Assembly: GCA_003550325.1 (NCBI GenBank) | Contig: QKWP01000346.1 | Coordinates: 154,141 to 218,140, forward strand | DNA length: 64,000 bases | Origin: Gigaspora rosea | Taxonomy: Eukaryota > Glomeromycota > Glomeromycetes > Diversisporales > Gigasporaceae | Reading direction: 5' to 3' | In this document: positions 34,458 through 46,075 of the stretch, piece by piece | Position numbering within the stretch: the first letter of the stretch is position 1 | Layout: each line of letters opens with the position of its first letter | Program-made: the position numbers and the translations under genes | The notes under the pieces: model-generated | Databases searched by the model: none | What the model was told of the DNA's origin: nothing | Seen by the model: the letters and a program-made list of their open reading frames with translations, nothing else

Positions 34458-35434
34458 TGTCGTTGGCAGGCGAAACTCTGGCGAACCCCCTGGGGAAGTC
34501 AAAACTGGGGAAGTCAAAACTCGGAGAAAATAAAATCTTCTGAAACTTTAGAAAAGACTGTGCCATGTTAGTAACTCAAAATATTTTGCATGTGGCTTAT
34601 TTAAAATGTACAAAAGTAATAAACAAAGTGATAGTCTTCGTTTGTATTCAGTATTATTAAAGAAAACTAGATTTCCAGCTTTTGGAACTTCGAAGTAAAT
34701 AAATTTAGCCTTGAAAATTCAAAATTTAAAATCTTGTTTTTTTTAGTAACGTTTACCTATGTATTAATATTTATTGGATTAATATATGCGATACTCTTAT
34801 TTATCGCGCATCAATTTGATTGTCTAATTTCGTCGGTCATGATTACATGAATTTTTCCAAAATTTTTTAAGGTTAGGGTTAGCTTAATATTTAAAATTTC
34901 CAGCAAAAGAATGTTTATCTTAGTAAAATTTCGAGATATTCGCATTTTTTTTCCTTTTTTTTCTATTCATTTTTGATAATTGTTCAAAATTTTATTAAGA
35001 TAGCAAACTTTTCGCTTCTAATTAAAAATGTTCAGCACAACAGTTTGCATAAAGTCGCATAAAAATATTTTATAATATCAAATTTTTTATAATATTATTA
35101 GTAAAGATATGAAAAAGTGTTAAATTTTATTTATTTTTTTATTAAATTCGATCGACAAAATACAAAATTAGTCAATCAAATTTATGCACGATAAATAAAA
35201 AGTATTACGCTTTTAATTATCTTTAATCACCTTTGAATTCTTGCTTTTTTTTTTTTTATTGATTTTACTATCTTTCACTAGTTTTGCTGTCTTTTCTAGT
35301 TTCGCATCTTTTACCAGTTTTGCCAGTTTCGCCACCTTTCGCCATTTCGCCATTTTAGTTTTTTTTTTTTGGCAAAAGTCGAAGCTAGGTTTCGCCATTC
35401 GTCTGTGGCGAAACCTCTTCGCCTGCCAACACTA
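34458..35434. mobile_element. hAT-like foldback with TTTCGCCA arms
   Basis: The left end TGTCGTTGGCAGGCGAAAC and the right end TAGTGTTGGCAGGCGAAGAG (minus strand) are inverted. From 35270 to 35415 the body is TTTCGCCA and TTTTGCCAGTTTCGCC in tandem, the same style as the TTTCGTCA elements. No 8-bp duplication could be matched. Frames on both strands across the motif array are by-products of the repeat, not genes. The middle (34540-35210) is AT-rich and empty. Confidence 0.5.
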
Positions 35435-35873
35435 GTCGAGAATTTTTTGAGGTATGGTAAATTGTTCAGTAAAATTACCGAAATTACCGTTAGGAGATCA
35501 TATTATAAGAGTGTTTGGTAATTTTGGATTGACTAAAAATTTTTAATAATATGGTCAGCCAAGCCTTTGGGATCAGCCCTTTAATAAAAATGATTTATAG
35601 CTAATATATTATCCATTTCATGTACGTACTTATATGATAAACTAATAAAAGTAAGTATTGAATTATAGCTTCTTAAACGAAAAACCTTTTTAATAGAATT
35701 AGAGTTCCAATCTGGTTAGCGTTTATCCGAATAATTATCGGATATCCGCTATCCGTTATCCTAGCATCCGATCCGAAAATTTATCCAGATATCCGTTTAC
35801 TATTGATATCCTCGAATATTTAACAATTACGATACTAATTTAGCTAGACACCATTAATAAAATTTTCATCTAA
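35435..35873. other. Spacer with TATCCG repeat patch
   Basis: At about 35722-35835 the words TATCCG, ATCCGATCCG and CGGATAT recur in both orientations, another simple-motif patch probably left by a foldback element. The rest shows nothing. Confidence 0.4.
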
Positions 35874-36244
35874 GGCCGCACAAAGTTATTTTTTCGTTTT
35901 GCATTACATGAGTTTCAAAATTCCTGGTCGGTCGGTCGGATTTTTTTTTTTTAATCTATTATAAATTAATAGCCTTATGTTGCATCTAAGGCCACATAAA
36001 GTTAATTTCGCGCTTTGCATAACATGGAGTAAATTGGGGGTTAACGGTCAGATTTTCTATCGACCCTGTCGGATAATTTCGGAAAGCCAAAGTCTCCATC
36101 GGATGATACCGGAATAATTTATGGGAAAATTAAATAACAAAAATAGAATAATTGGAACAATTGGGACTTAAAAAAAAAAATTGGAAAAATTGAAAAAAAT
36201 GGGTCGGCGGGTAATGCAAAACGAAAATTTAACTTTGCGCGGTC
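35874..36244. mobile_element. PIF/Harbinger-like MITE, copy 2
   Basis: Ends GGCCGCACAAAGTTATTTTT and GACCGCGCAAAGTTAAATTT (minus strand), flanked by TAA on both sides (35871-35873 and 36245-36247). A second left-type end, TAAGGCCACATAAAGTTA, begins inside at about 35986 in the same orientation, so one copy may have inserted into another and lost part. Confidence 0.75.
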
Positions 36245-36424
36245 TAAGCTAAAAATTTATAAAACTTGGAATCGAAAATTAAATGCCAATCAAAATCTCT
36301 AAAAGTAGACAGATAACAAATAACATTTGAAGTGCTTGTCGCGAAGTTATTAAAAATATATTTATTTTTTGAACTTAACGGCAATGTTTTTTTTTGGATT
36401 TTTTATGATCATGGAAATCTGGTA

Positions 36425-36590
36425 CATATTTTTGATGTGCTAGTTTCGCTAGCTTTTGTCAGTTACAACCTTTTGCCAGTTTTATCACCTTTTATCAGTT
36501 TCATCACCTTTCATCAGTTTCATTACCTTTCATCAGTTTCATCATTTCATCATTTGATAATTTACGAAACTAGGTGGTTATAAGTTATCG
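36425..36590. repeat. TTTCATCA/TTTTGTCAG motif patch
   Basis: Tandem words close to TTTCATCACCTTTCATCAG fill about 150 bp, bounded by CTAGTTTCGC and its inverted partner ACGAAACTAG. The counterpart in copy B is 47735-47882. It belongs with the TTTCGTCA-type foldbacks. Confidence 0.6.
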
Positions 36591-36752
36591 TATAATAGGC
36601 AAAAAAAAAAAAATCAACATAGTAGTATAAATCAATAGATGAATCAAATACCTGTAAGATGCTTTGGCCGCGATAATGGCCCCAAACATCTTACAGATAT
36701 TTAATTCATTTATTGATCTATTATGTCGATATTCCTGTCTATTATGAGTTTA

Positions 36753-37066
36753 TATTTCACCGACATTTATTTCGCAGACAACTTAGTTCACCAACAGACA
36801 AGTTGATTTCATAGACATCATTCATATTTTACTTACAACTCATTTCAACAACTATTTTTTATTATAAACTACACTAACCTTAACTCTAATTCTAAATCTA
36901 ACCCTATCGACAAAGACTAGAATTACTTTGTCGGTGAAATGAGCTGTTGATGAAATATAGTGTGTATGAAATAAACTTATCTGTGAATTAATTGTCAGTA
37001 AAATAAACCTTGTCCGTAAATTAAATTGTTGGTGAACTAAATTGTTTCTGAATGATTGTTGATGAG
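36753..37066. repeat. Foldback element of the GACA family, copy 3
   Basis: The left arm begins TTTCACCGACATTTATTTCG and the right arm ends TTGTTGGTGAACTAAATTGT. The loop reads ACTAACCTTAACTCTAATTC, then TAAATCTAACCCTATCGACA. It is present in both copies of the segmental duplication, so it was there beforehand; in copy B it is split by the large hAT-like element. Confidence 0.75.
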
Positions 37067-37355
37067 TCGATTAGAACCGATTCATTATTTATTATTTATT
37101 AAAAATATAGAACCCACACGAAAATATAATCCAATTCATATTAATTAAGAATTCATAATAATTGAATATTATTTTGTTCGCATTTTAAATTTTATTATTT
37201 TATTCACATTGATTAAATATTCATATTCATTTAAATTAATTTATGAATATTCTAATTCGTTAAGTTCGTGAATATTTATCCTTGTACAACTTCATTAACT
37301 TTGCTTTATTATATAATATAATTAAATAGATAAGATATTTAGGTACTATATCAAG

Positions 37356-37648
37356 GTTAGGCTTCATAGACACCCATTTCACCGACAAATTATTCACCGA
37401 CAAGTTCATTTTACCAACAGTTTATTTCACCAAAGCTCATTTCACCGACAAAGTAATTCTGGTATTGTCGTTAGGGTCAGGGTAGAATTAGGGTTAAAGT
37501 TAGTGTGCTTTATAGAAAAAAACTTGGTGAAATGAGCTTCGGTGAAATGAATTGTCGGTAAAATGAACTTGTCGGTTAATAATTTGTCGTTGAAATGGGG
37601 TGTTGATGATGTGATTGTTGGAGAAATAATACGGACTCAGTTTAGAGG
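37356..37648. repeat. GACA-family foldback, copy 4 (only in A)
   Basis: Arms TTTCACCGACAAATTATTCA and, inverted, TAATTTGTCGTTGAAATGGG, with the clear palindrome at 37379-37611. The loop contains TTAGGGTCAGGG and AATTAGGGTTAAAGTTAG. Copy B passes straight from ATATCAAG to TTTAGAGATAGG at about 52452, so this and the next element were inserted after the duplication or lost from B. Confidence 0.75.
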
Positions 37649-38483
37649 GCATTTCCCAATTTTGCCGACACCTATTTCTCCGACACCAATTACGCCGACA
37701 GCCATTTCACCGACACCCCACAATTCCGACAACCCCATTTCCCGACAATTCATTTCCCGACAACTTACTTCCCCGAGTCCTTTTCACCGACATCCCATTT
37801 TACCGACAGCCACTTTCTCGACATCCCATTTTACCGACATCTATTTCATTTCGTTGACAGCTTTTGCGAATTAACTTTCGTTTGTAACAATATATATGTC
37901 GTGCGTCAGATTAGACCCGGCCTAAATTAGATTAGGGTTAGGGTAAAATTACGGTAAAGTTGGGGGTTAGTTTAGGCCAGTTGTTGCCGATCATTTAATG
38001 CTGGTCAACTGATAGTACGTCGGACGCAAGTTTTAATCTGACGCACAACATATATATAAATAGATAACAACTGATTATTAATTCATAGCGAAAGCAATAG
38101 ATCGATTACGATTATCTTATTTTAAATTTTTCCACGTTTTTATTACGGTTTTTTGGCTATATAGCAAATCAAAATGACATTCTCACAGCCTGTAATAATT
38201 TGAATAATTTCCATCATTTTCTATCACATGAACAAAATGATTGATAATCAAAAAATATAAAGCTAATCTATTTGTGAAGCTTTGTTAATAGCTGTCGGCG
38301 AAATGGGCGTAGGTGAAATAGAATGTCAGTCAAATGGGATGTCGAGAAAGTGGATTCGGGGAAGTAAACTGTCGGGAAATGGGTTGTCGGGGAAATGTGC
38401 TGTCGGGGAAGCGGGCTGTCATTGAAATGGCCGTCGGCGAAATTGGTGTCGGATAAGTAGTTTTCGGCGAAGTTTACCGAATC
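37649..38483. repeat. GACA-family foldback, copy 5, with 10-bp flanking duplication
   Basis: Arms of about 220 bp are made of ATTTC-NCCGACA units, for example ACCAATTACGCCGACAGCCA on the left and the complement TGTCGGCGAAATGGGCG on the right. CAGTTTAGAG stands on both flanks (about 37638-37647 and 38484-38493), a 10-bp target duplication of Mutator-like size. A smaller palindrome is nested at 37893-38053. Frames within the arms on both strands are repeat artefacts. Confidence 0.75.
37893..38053. repeat. Nested palindrome with GTCGTGCGTCAGATT ends
   Basis: TATATATGTCGTGCGTCAGA at the left and TCTGACGCACAACATATATA at the right are inverted. The loop has TTAGGGTTAGGGTAAAATTA, two TTAGGG words in tandem. 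It sits at the centre of the foldback element and is probably a later insertion. Confidence 0.65.
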
Positions 38484-39899
38484 CAGTTTAGAGATAGGGT
38501 AAAATGCGCGTGATTCAGCATTAACGCACGATTCGGAATCTCTAATCAAGATATTTGAATTCATTTTATTAATAATTATTAATTTCATGTTAATTTGGAG
38601 TACAGTAAGTGAAAAAATAAATATTTATAAACTGATGTATTTGAAATAGATTATTCAGGATCCGATTATTCAAGTCCCGTAAATATTTACTATCAAGTAA
38701 TGCTTCTCGTTTCATTCAAATCAAAATTTAAAATATGAAAACCATTAATTTAAATTAATTTACCAGCACTATCTAAATTATTGTACACAATACATTGTCT
38801 CTATATACATGATTATTAAAACAGGTGGCGAAGCCGGCTGCATGATCACGTTCTAGTCAGTAAAATAAAAAGTATGAAATTTGAAATAGGGCTAAATGAA
38901 GCGATGCCAAGAAATATATTACAGAAAAAAATGGCATAAAATAAATATAATTCGGATTTGGTTTGAAAACTTTAAGTGAAACAAGACCAAAAGCTATATA
39001 AAAAAATTTATCGACGTTGTTTGTAATGCAAAAAAGAAGAACCAGTTTAGTAATGGGGCTGAGCGAAGCGAGTCGAGAGCCATATAAAGTTTCGTTTGTG
39101 TACTTTCCTATTTATAATTAAACTAGTCTTATGTTGTGTTCCTCTATATTCATTAAAAATAGTGGAAATTTAAAATCTTGATTTTAATCTTTTATTAAAA
39201 TAAAAATATCAAACTATCATATCAGTAATTGGGAACATCATGTTATTGTCTCACCATCTGTTATATTTAATTATTAGCTGAAGGGGGCGGCGAAGTCGCC
39301 CGCATTTGCAATCTTTAAATTCAATTGTTAAATTTAATGTCACACTAAAATTTTTATATGATATTTTTGATATATTTTTTTTAAAAAACTTGAAGAACGT
39401 CCGAATATTCGGTTAAACTTTTTCACATGTGCTCGTGGAAATTCTAACTTAGTGTTTGTGACCAATGCTCGAACACCCACCAAGCATTGCAGATTCTTAA
39501 TTCTGATCGGCTAAAAGAGTGATCAAAATGCACAGAAACAGATGTGTTACCCTATAAAAAAGGGCTGTATAAAATTTGTTTAATATTAAGCGCCATTTTA
39601 TCTAATTTTTGTCTACTTTTTGTTTACTTCAAATAAAACAAAAAGCAGACAGAATGGCGCCTTTTCAGACTTTTTTTTACACATGCAGTACAAATATTTG
39701 CAAATCTTTTTATAGGATTAGTTAAGGCTAATTGTTTATTTTTTCTAAATAAACCTTAGAACTTAAATTGTTTAAGTCGGCTAAGTTGTAATAGTCATTT
39801 AAATAAGCCAATGTAAACACTATGTGCAAAATAGTACTCTAAGCCATACTTTGTTAAAGAATTAAATTACGTACGAAGCAAATTTTTGTTTTTTCAAAA
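38484..39899. promoter_or_regulatory. Upstream region of ion channel pseudogene A
   Basis: No gene. Up to about 39050 it matches copy B (52452-52950). About 39050-39632 is present only in A and carries GGGCTGAGCGAAGCGAGTCG and GGGGGCGGCGAAGTCGCCCG. From 39632 it matches B again to the start codon. A hairpin with arms GCGCCATTTTATCTAATTTT and GCAGACAGAATGGCGC spans 39589-39662. No promoter element was identified with confidence. Confidence 0.4.
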
Positions 39900-42800
39900 A
39901 TGAGTAACGAAGGTGAATCATCGCAAATTTTGCAGTCCGAAGATTCTACAAAAATTGAAATATCTGAATCAATTAAACTAATTAAACCAACTAAGCTACA
40001 TAATGGCAAGAAAATAGCAATGCTTTTGCTATCACCAAATAGCAAGTACGCAGCGACATGGAGCAAAGATGATGGATCAATTTACGGATGGCAACTTGAT
40101 CAACCTGCAGAACAATCAGTAGAGCAATCAGAAAACGAATTTCATCAATCTAAACCTTTCAAATTTGATTGCTCAATAAATGTTAAAGACTTTTGCAATA
40201 AATACGTAAGTTTAATTGCAGTTTCAAATAATAAACTTATCGCAATACAATCGAGTGTCGGTTTACAAGAAATAATCGGTGAGTGACAAATAAATAAAAT
40301 AATTGACAATATTCACAATAATTAAGAATAATTTTCAAAATATTTATTCATTTTACAAAAGTCATAAATTTTGAACTTGAAGCACCAAAGAAAATAGAAC
40401 TAAAATTAAATCCATTTGCAGAGATGATTGAATGAAAATTTTATAATAATGGAGACTTTTTAATAGTTACATCTGATGATCGTCATGGACATAATCATCA
40501 TTTTGGATATAATATTTTTAGATTTTCAAGTGAAAATTTAAACTAACAAGGCTGGAAGTTTAATAATTCAATTTTTTGTGGAGCATATGAAGATATTACA
40601 ACATGTATTATAAGCGATAAAGAAAAAATAATGCTTTCTGATAGATGTGGGTCATTAACGCAATGGAATTTAAATACTTTGCTGCTCGAAAAACAATATC
40701 AATTAGGGTGGTCATCCGATTGTGCTGTCACTTTTAATAAAGATTCTACACTACTTGCAGTAATTAATTTTCTATTGGGTTATTATTATATTTACATTTA
40801 TTTGACCGAAAATTCGCTGCTCTTATCTCAATGTAAGTTCAATTTATCTCGCTGTTTGTGAAAAAGTGTTAAGATTTTCAAATTTGAAATCTGAACATCT
40901 TTTTGCAAACGAAACTATCAACAATTAGAGTTTATAAATAATACTAGTGGTGTTTACTTTATATTTCAAAAATTTCAAAAAAAATTGTTTATCATTTGGT
41001 GCATTAAATAATAATGTTCAGCGCTCAAAACCCTTACATATCAATAATATTAATCCTAAATTAATGGTAGTGATAGAATTCTATAAAATACATATAGAGC
41101 TAAACACCACTGATGATCTACTTGAATTTTATAACCTATAATTATAATTATTAGGCATAATTAAAAGGCACTTCGAACAAAGATTAAAAAAATTAGCATT
41201 CATTTCATCTGGTGAATCAGAAAGAATACTTTTATTTTATTACGATATAGGTATTGAAATAAGAGATCCTTACAATCTTCAACATGTTGTCAATGGTTCA
41301 AATATATATGAAGAGTTATTAAAACCATTAAATGATGAAGCTTTGAAAAAAGAATTTAAAACAATGTTTAAAGACATAATTGATGAAAAAATATACTACA
41401 TATCAGATGAATACTTATAGGTTCAAGAAGTTTCTGAAAAACATTGGGTCAAATATTTACAAGAAATGTCGAATGATTATAGTAAAACAGGATTTCTGCC
41501 TAGCAAATCTCAATTTCTAAAAATTCTGAAAAGATTTATAGATGATGATGATATGAAAGAATCGCAATCATATGATGGATCATTAGTAAAGTGGGAAGTA
41601 AATAAACATGAAAGAGTAATAAAAGCATTTTTGAAATCTGATTCTAGTGTAAATTGTTGGAAATCCATAGATAATATAAGATTAAATAGTTCTATTAAAT
41701 TACAAACTAGATTCACAGGAGATAGCATTTCTTTGGATATTCATGGTTGCAGTTTATTTCATAATGATTTGGTAATGATCACATCTGATTGTCTATTTGT
41801 GTGGTCAATTTTACAGAAAGGAAAAATTAGATTACGATATTACACAGATATTACAGATGTTAGGAGTTGGGATGCCACGAGAAAAAAGTTACAAAAATAT
41901 ATAGAAAAGATAAAAAAATATGAAAAAAATTCATTGCCAGTACCACGTCTTGGTTTATTTATGATTAATCGTGAGGAATCATTTACAGAAGATGGAAGAA
42001 AACTTTTTGAAGAAATATTAGATGATTATATTGATGATAAAATATTAATGAAATTATATGGAAAGGAAATTTTAAAGGATTGCTTGAAGATTAAAAACTA
42101 TTCAATGCTAAGAAGAATATGTAATAAAATATACAATGAACCAGAAAATTCCTTTTTATTAAGGATTCAGCTTTTAGATATTTTTACATTTTTATTTGCA
42201 GAATTAACACAATTTCCTCAAATATTGAAAGAATTTTTATTATATACTTTATTTATTCATTCAAATCATAAAGTCATGGAAATTAAATTTAACAAATTCT
42301 TTTCGGAACCGCATCTTCAAAGTCATATAAAATATTTACAACCTTATATAAATAGTAACATTAAACTAAAAACTAGACAATTTTTTATAGAAAATTTTCC
42401 AATCTTTTTTGATATTTTGGAAAAAATGGAAAAAATAATAGAAAAAATATTCTATAAAAAGACTTTTCAAGCTGTAATTTTCCATTACCAAAGTTTAGTT
42501 CTTATGATAACAATTATAATTCTTGGAGAGAAGTAATTTCTCCTAAACCTAGTACTTTTTCTAAGCATCAGTTTCCTGAACTTTATAAATATTGGCAAGG
42601 TGAAGCACTTCTTAACTTCAAATGGAATGCCTATGGAAAATATTATTTTTTGGCTATTTTTATTTTTTATTTTATTTTTATGTTCTGTTTTCTGATAGCC
42701 GCTGCTATAAAAGGGTTATCTAATTATACACAAAATATACTATTAATTATAACTATTATTCTTGGAGTTTTGCATTTCACTTTTGAAATTCGACAACTTA

Positions 42801-43923
42801 TTTATTCTCCTCTATCTTGGATTACAGATATTTGGAATTATTTTGGTATTTAAATTTCAATTTTATTTGGTTCAATTTAATAATTATAAAGTTAAGATAC
42901 TTGTAACTAATAACAACATTTAAATATATTCTAAGACATGGGTGCAATATTATTTTCGGTAACAACTTCTATTGTTTGGTTACAATCTTCTGCAATGCCT
43001 GTTTGGGCTGTTACAATTTCTATATTATTACTTGAGTTTAAATTTACAACATTCTTTCGTGCTATTGAATTTGGTGGTACACATTGGGCTATGATTATCG
43101 GAGTTATACAAAATTCACTGTCCTTTTTTGTAATTATAGGTTTTATATTGTTTGCCTTTGCACATTCTTTATATATTTTATTAAGACCAACAAATGATAA
43201 TTTAAATAATTCACAAGAATTAAATACCAATATGTTTGCAAATTTAGATACAGCACTTTTGGCTGTATATATGATGTTAACAGGTATTTTAATTATCCTA
43301 TTCTGATAAAAACTTTACCTATTTTCAACTATATAACTAATAATCATAAATAATTTTAGGAAATTCATTCTCTGTGTCTAATTGGTCATTAGCTGAAAAT
43401 ATAACATTAACTATTTTAATAATTCTTTTTTCTTTTTTCACAACCATCTATTTGATGAACTTGTTTATTGGATTATTGTCTAATTTTATTGGTGAAACAA
43501 ATAAAAAAGAGTTATTTTTACTTCAAAGAGCAAAGGTAATAATTTAAAATATTAGTTTATAATTTATTTTAAAATTGTACTTATTTATATATTATTTTTT
43601 AAACAGATATTATCAGAAATAGAGTTATTTTATATGCTACCATACCAACGCAGAAAAAATAATTGGTTTCCTGAGTTTATGTAAAAATTAATTTATTGTA
43701 ATTTATTGCAAATGGTTTTTATTATAATTATATAATTTTAATATTAATTGATATTAAAATCTTTTACAGATTTAGTCTTGATAAACTTTATGAAGTAGTC
43801 TCTAAAATAAAAAATAATAATTGGGATGATGATATTGAAAAGCCATTACTTCCTAGTACATTATTAAAGATAATACAATTTTATGATAAAACAAATTATT
43901 TTGATTATACAATACTTGGTTAG
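39900..43923 (+). pseudogene. Beta-propeller/TRP-like ion channel, copy A
   Basis: Seven exons are proposed: 39900-40278, 40362-40832, 41155-42845, 42936-43283, 43360-43535, 43607-43680 and 43770-43923, with GT..AG introns of 71-90 bp except the second (322 bp). Intact, it would give about 1100 residues. Exons 1-3 read like a WD-type propeller (LLSPNSKYAATWSKDDGSIY, CGSLTQWNLNTLLLEKQYQ). Later exons give a membrane domain: hydrophobic segments from YYFLAIFIFYFIFMF, a TRP-typical WITDIWNYFDMG, a pore region FANLDTALLAVYMMLTGN and a last helix MNLFIGLLSNFIGE, then a cytoplasmic tail. It is broken by in-frame stops at 40433 (TGA), 40544 (TAA) and 41418 (TAG), and by a 7-bp deletion near 42478. 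The family is inferred as PF00520-type, TRP-like, not proven. Confidence 0.75.
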
Positions 43924-44201
43924 TCTTGGTCGCTCTAGTATTTAGATTAAGATAAATTAGTTTAAGCTTTAATTCTTGCATGTAATTTATACTACTTTGT
44001 AAGTACACAAATATGTAATTTTTATAAATTCTAATAAAAATATAAGCAAAGTCTTATCTTTATTTCAAAAAAAATATAAATGAAGATAAATTAAAAAATA
44101 AAATAAAAATTAAAACAAAAAAACAGAACAGAACTAGAAATAAAATAGAAAATAAAACAAAAGTTTATTTCAAAAATTAAACAAATTAAAAGAGGTACAG
44201 A
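43924..44201. other. 3' flank of ion channel pseudogene A
   Basis: A-rich low-complexity DNA that matches 58397-58680 in copy B up to GGTAC at 44194-44198. AATAAAAATATAAGC near 44032 could be a polyadenylation region. Confidence 0.4.
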
Positions 44202-44647
44202 TATTACAGCTGTTTCAAAAAGGTGTGAACGATCAGGAATCACCATATCATGGAAATTCACGATATTTCCAAATTTCCTTCTTTTTTTTACTCTCGCTTC
44301 TAACAGAGAAAGATTCTTACCAATTTCCCAATAGAAATAGTTTTTATAGTTCAATAAAATAATACTCTTCTAAGTTAAAGGTGAATTTTAACATTTTAAC
44401 AGGTGAATTAAGAAATTTTTAATAAATTCCTAAAAATGGATGTCATCTTGAGTCTTGCAACATTTAAACATGTTATATGATTTTGCTTTATACAGTAAAT
44501 CAACTATTGATCAATTAAAAATTATAATGCTTTAACGCATCTTTTAAAGTAAAACTTTTACCGATTTAGAGTTGCTGAATGATTTTTTTTTTTTTGATTG
44601 TATTCAATTTTGATAGCCAATTATTGCATCGTGAACAAAGTGAAAAA

Positions 44648-44953
44648 TTAAAAGAATCTTTTAGAGTTATTTAATAATTTATAATGCAATATTTTTTTCT
44701 CGAGCAAAAGAAACTTGATCTTCTGTCCAATTGGGCGTAAAAAATTCGTTATACGCATATTAGACAGCTTCAATTCGATTGCCACTATGAGTGATTTTGT
44801 AATATCACATTTGCACTTTTGTGTTTGCAAATCAACTCTACAGTATAAACACTTTCGACAACTAAAGCAAGTCCCTCTTTTGTATATAAGTTTTGTATCT
44901 AGTGCATCCGTCATCAATATTAATACGATTATAAAAACAAAAATAATATACAT
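44648..44953 (-). CDS. Candidate small secreted cysteine-rich protein
   Basis: A 101-residue frame starts at an ATG at 44953. Residues 1-17, MYIIFVFIIVLILMTDA, look like a signal peptide or anchor. The next 35 residues hold six cysteines at 29, 32, 35, 38, 47 and 49 (pattern C-x2-C-x2-C-x2-C-x8-C-x-C) within RGTCFSCRKCLYCRV. The tail is basic and has no further Cys, so the real end may be a splice site. No family recognised; four close CxxC steps could bind metal or form disulfides. It lies within an insertion absent from the sister copy. Whether it is expressed is unknown. Confidence 0.4.
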   Translation of the reverse strand: MYIIFVFIIVLILMTDALDTKLIYKRGTCFSCRKCLYCRVDLQTQKCKCDITKSLIVAIELKLSNMRITNFLRPIGQKIKFLLLEKKILHYKLLNNSKRFF

Positions 44954-44992
44954 TGCAATAATTTGTTTATATAGCGATAATGATTAGAAAAG

Positions 44993-45113
44993 GGTATCAC
45001 GCACTTATTAGAACGAGGTGCTTAATTGTTACATGGTTAATAATATAAAAAATACGTCAATAATAATCTAACTAAAAATATGTGATGATTAAGCATCTCG
45101 CACTGATAAGTGC
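44993..45113. repeat. Palindromic MITE, 121 bp
   Basis: ATCACGCACTTATTAGAACG and, at the right end, GCACTGATAAGTGCGTGAT form inverted arms that continue through GAGGTGCTTAAT and ATTAAGCATCTC. The loop is AT-rich. It lies just upstream of the cysteine-rich ORF. Confidence 0.7.
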
Positions 45114-45548
45114 GTGATGTCCGTGATAAAAAAGTTAATTATTAAATTTCTGATTTCCCGATTCCCCATATGGGTATATGTTATAAAAATCACCTGTTCA
45201 CACCTTTTTGAAAAACTCTTTTGAAAAGGGTATTACGGAAATATGTATTGTATAAACCCGTATCTAAGTAATGTATGTATAGATATAAACAAAAACATTT
45301 AACAAAGTATGTATGGTTAGCAATACTTATAAAATTTATCTTTTATAAGTAATCCCCTTTTAATAGTTAGGGTTAGGGTGAGCGCTAATATTGTCCTTCT
45401 TCATGTTAGGGTTGGTATAGGTTATAGATAAAATCTTTTAAAGAATTTCTTTTATGAACTATACATACCATCTTAATTTCTACTATACATACTTTATCAA
45501 TTATACACTACATGTTTGCTATATACTCTTTTGAAAACAGCTATAATA

Positions 45549-46075
45549 AATAAAAAAATTCAAAATTAATATAAAGCAATATAAGATAATTCAAAAAGTA
45601 AAAATTATTGTCTTTATAATATAATATTTTTTATATAATATTAGTTTAGAGATGGAATTTTAATAGCTAGAAATGTATACTATACAAAATAAAAATATTG
45701 TTTACTACATTTATAAATATTTTTAAATACAAATATATAGCAATTACTAAGCTTAATTATTAAAAAATATTAATAAGTTTAAAATAATTAATAACCAATT
45801 GTCATATAAACCTAATAAAATAACTTATTCTTTAAATACCCATTGTCATTTATGAAAAAAATTAGCAATAGATAATCACTTGTCATCTTCTAACCACCAA
45901 GTCAAAAAAAAAAATTAGCACTTGAAAAATCTCAAAATTTTTTTCAAAACAATTGGCTCTTGACTTTGCAAAAATACTTGTTGAAGCTGATATGCCACTT
46001 GAAAAGATAAAATACTTTCAACCTTTTTTACAAGAACATTGCAGATATGATATGATGAATAATTGTACAGTATAA
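45549..46075 (+). pseudogene. Fragment with ADMPLEKIKYFQ motif, copy A
   Basis: 45549-45870 is AT-rich and aligns with 58680-58985. From about 45950 a degenerate plus-strand frame reads LALDFAKILVEADMPLEKIK, then YFQPFLQEHCRY, the same as copy B at 59010-59204. Such a segment occurs in repetitive protein families of these fungi that I take, from memory only, to be transposon-related. A pogo-like end (CAGTATAACCTTGATATAAC) begins at about 46068 and cuts it off. Confidence 0.4.

Larger units (their letters stand above)
44202..45548. mobile_element. TIR insertion present only in copy A
   Basis: Copy B passes directly from GGTAC to TCAAAAATTAATATAAAGC (near 58680) where A holds about 1.35 kb. 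Ends TATTACAGCTGTTTCAAAA and TATTATAGCTGTTTTCAAAA (minus strand) are inverted. A second inverted pair, TTTCAAAAAGGTGTGAAC and GTTCACACCTTTTTGAAA, spans about 44213-45213, so the block is compound. It holds a cysteine-rich ORF (44953-44648), a palindrome (44993-45113) and TTAGGGTTAGGG near 45367. No target duplication was found. Confidence 0.65.

Noticed and set aside
34251-35435. Frames on both strands around the TTTCGCCA array
   Set aside because: Lys/Ala/Phe/Ser repeats arise from the simple motif and have no independent coding signal.
37563-38588. Frames with PTPISPTP-like and SRQFISRQ-like text
   Set aside because: Direct translations of the GACA foldback arms on each strand.
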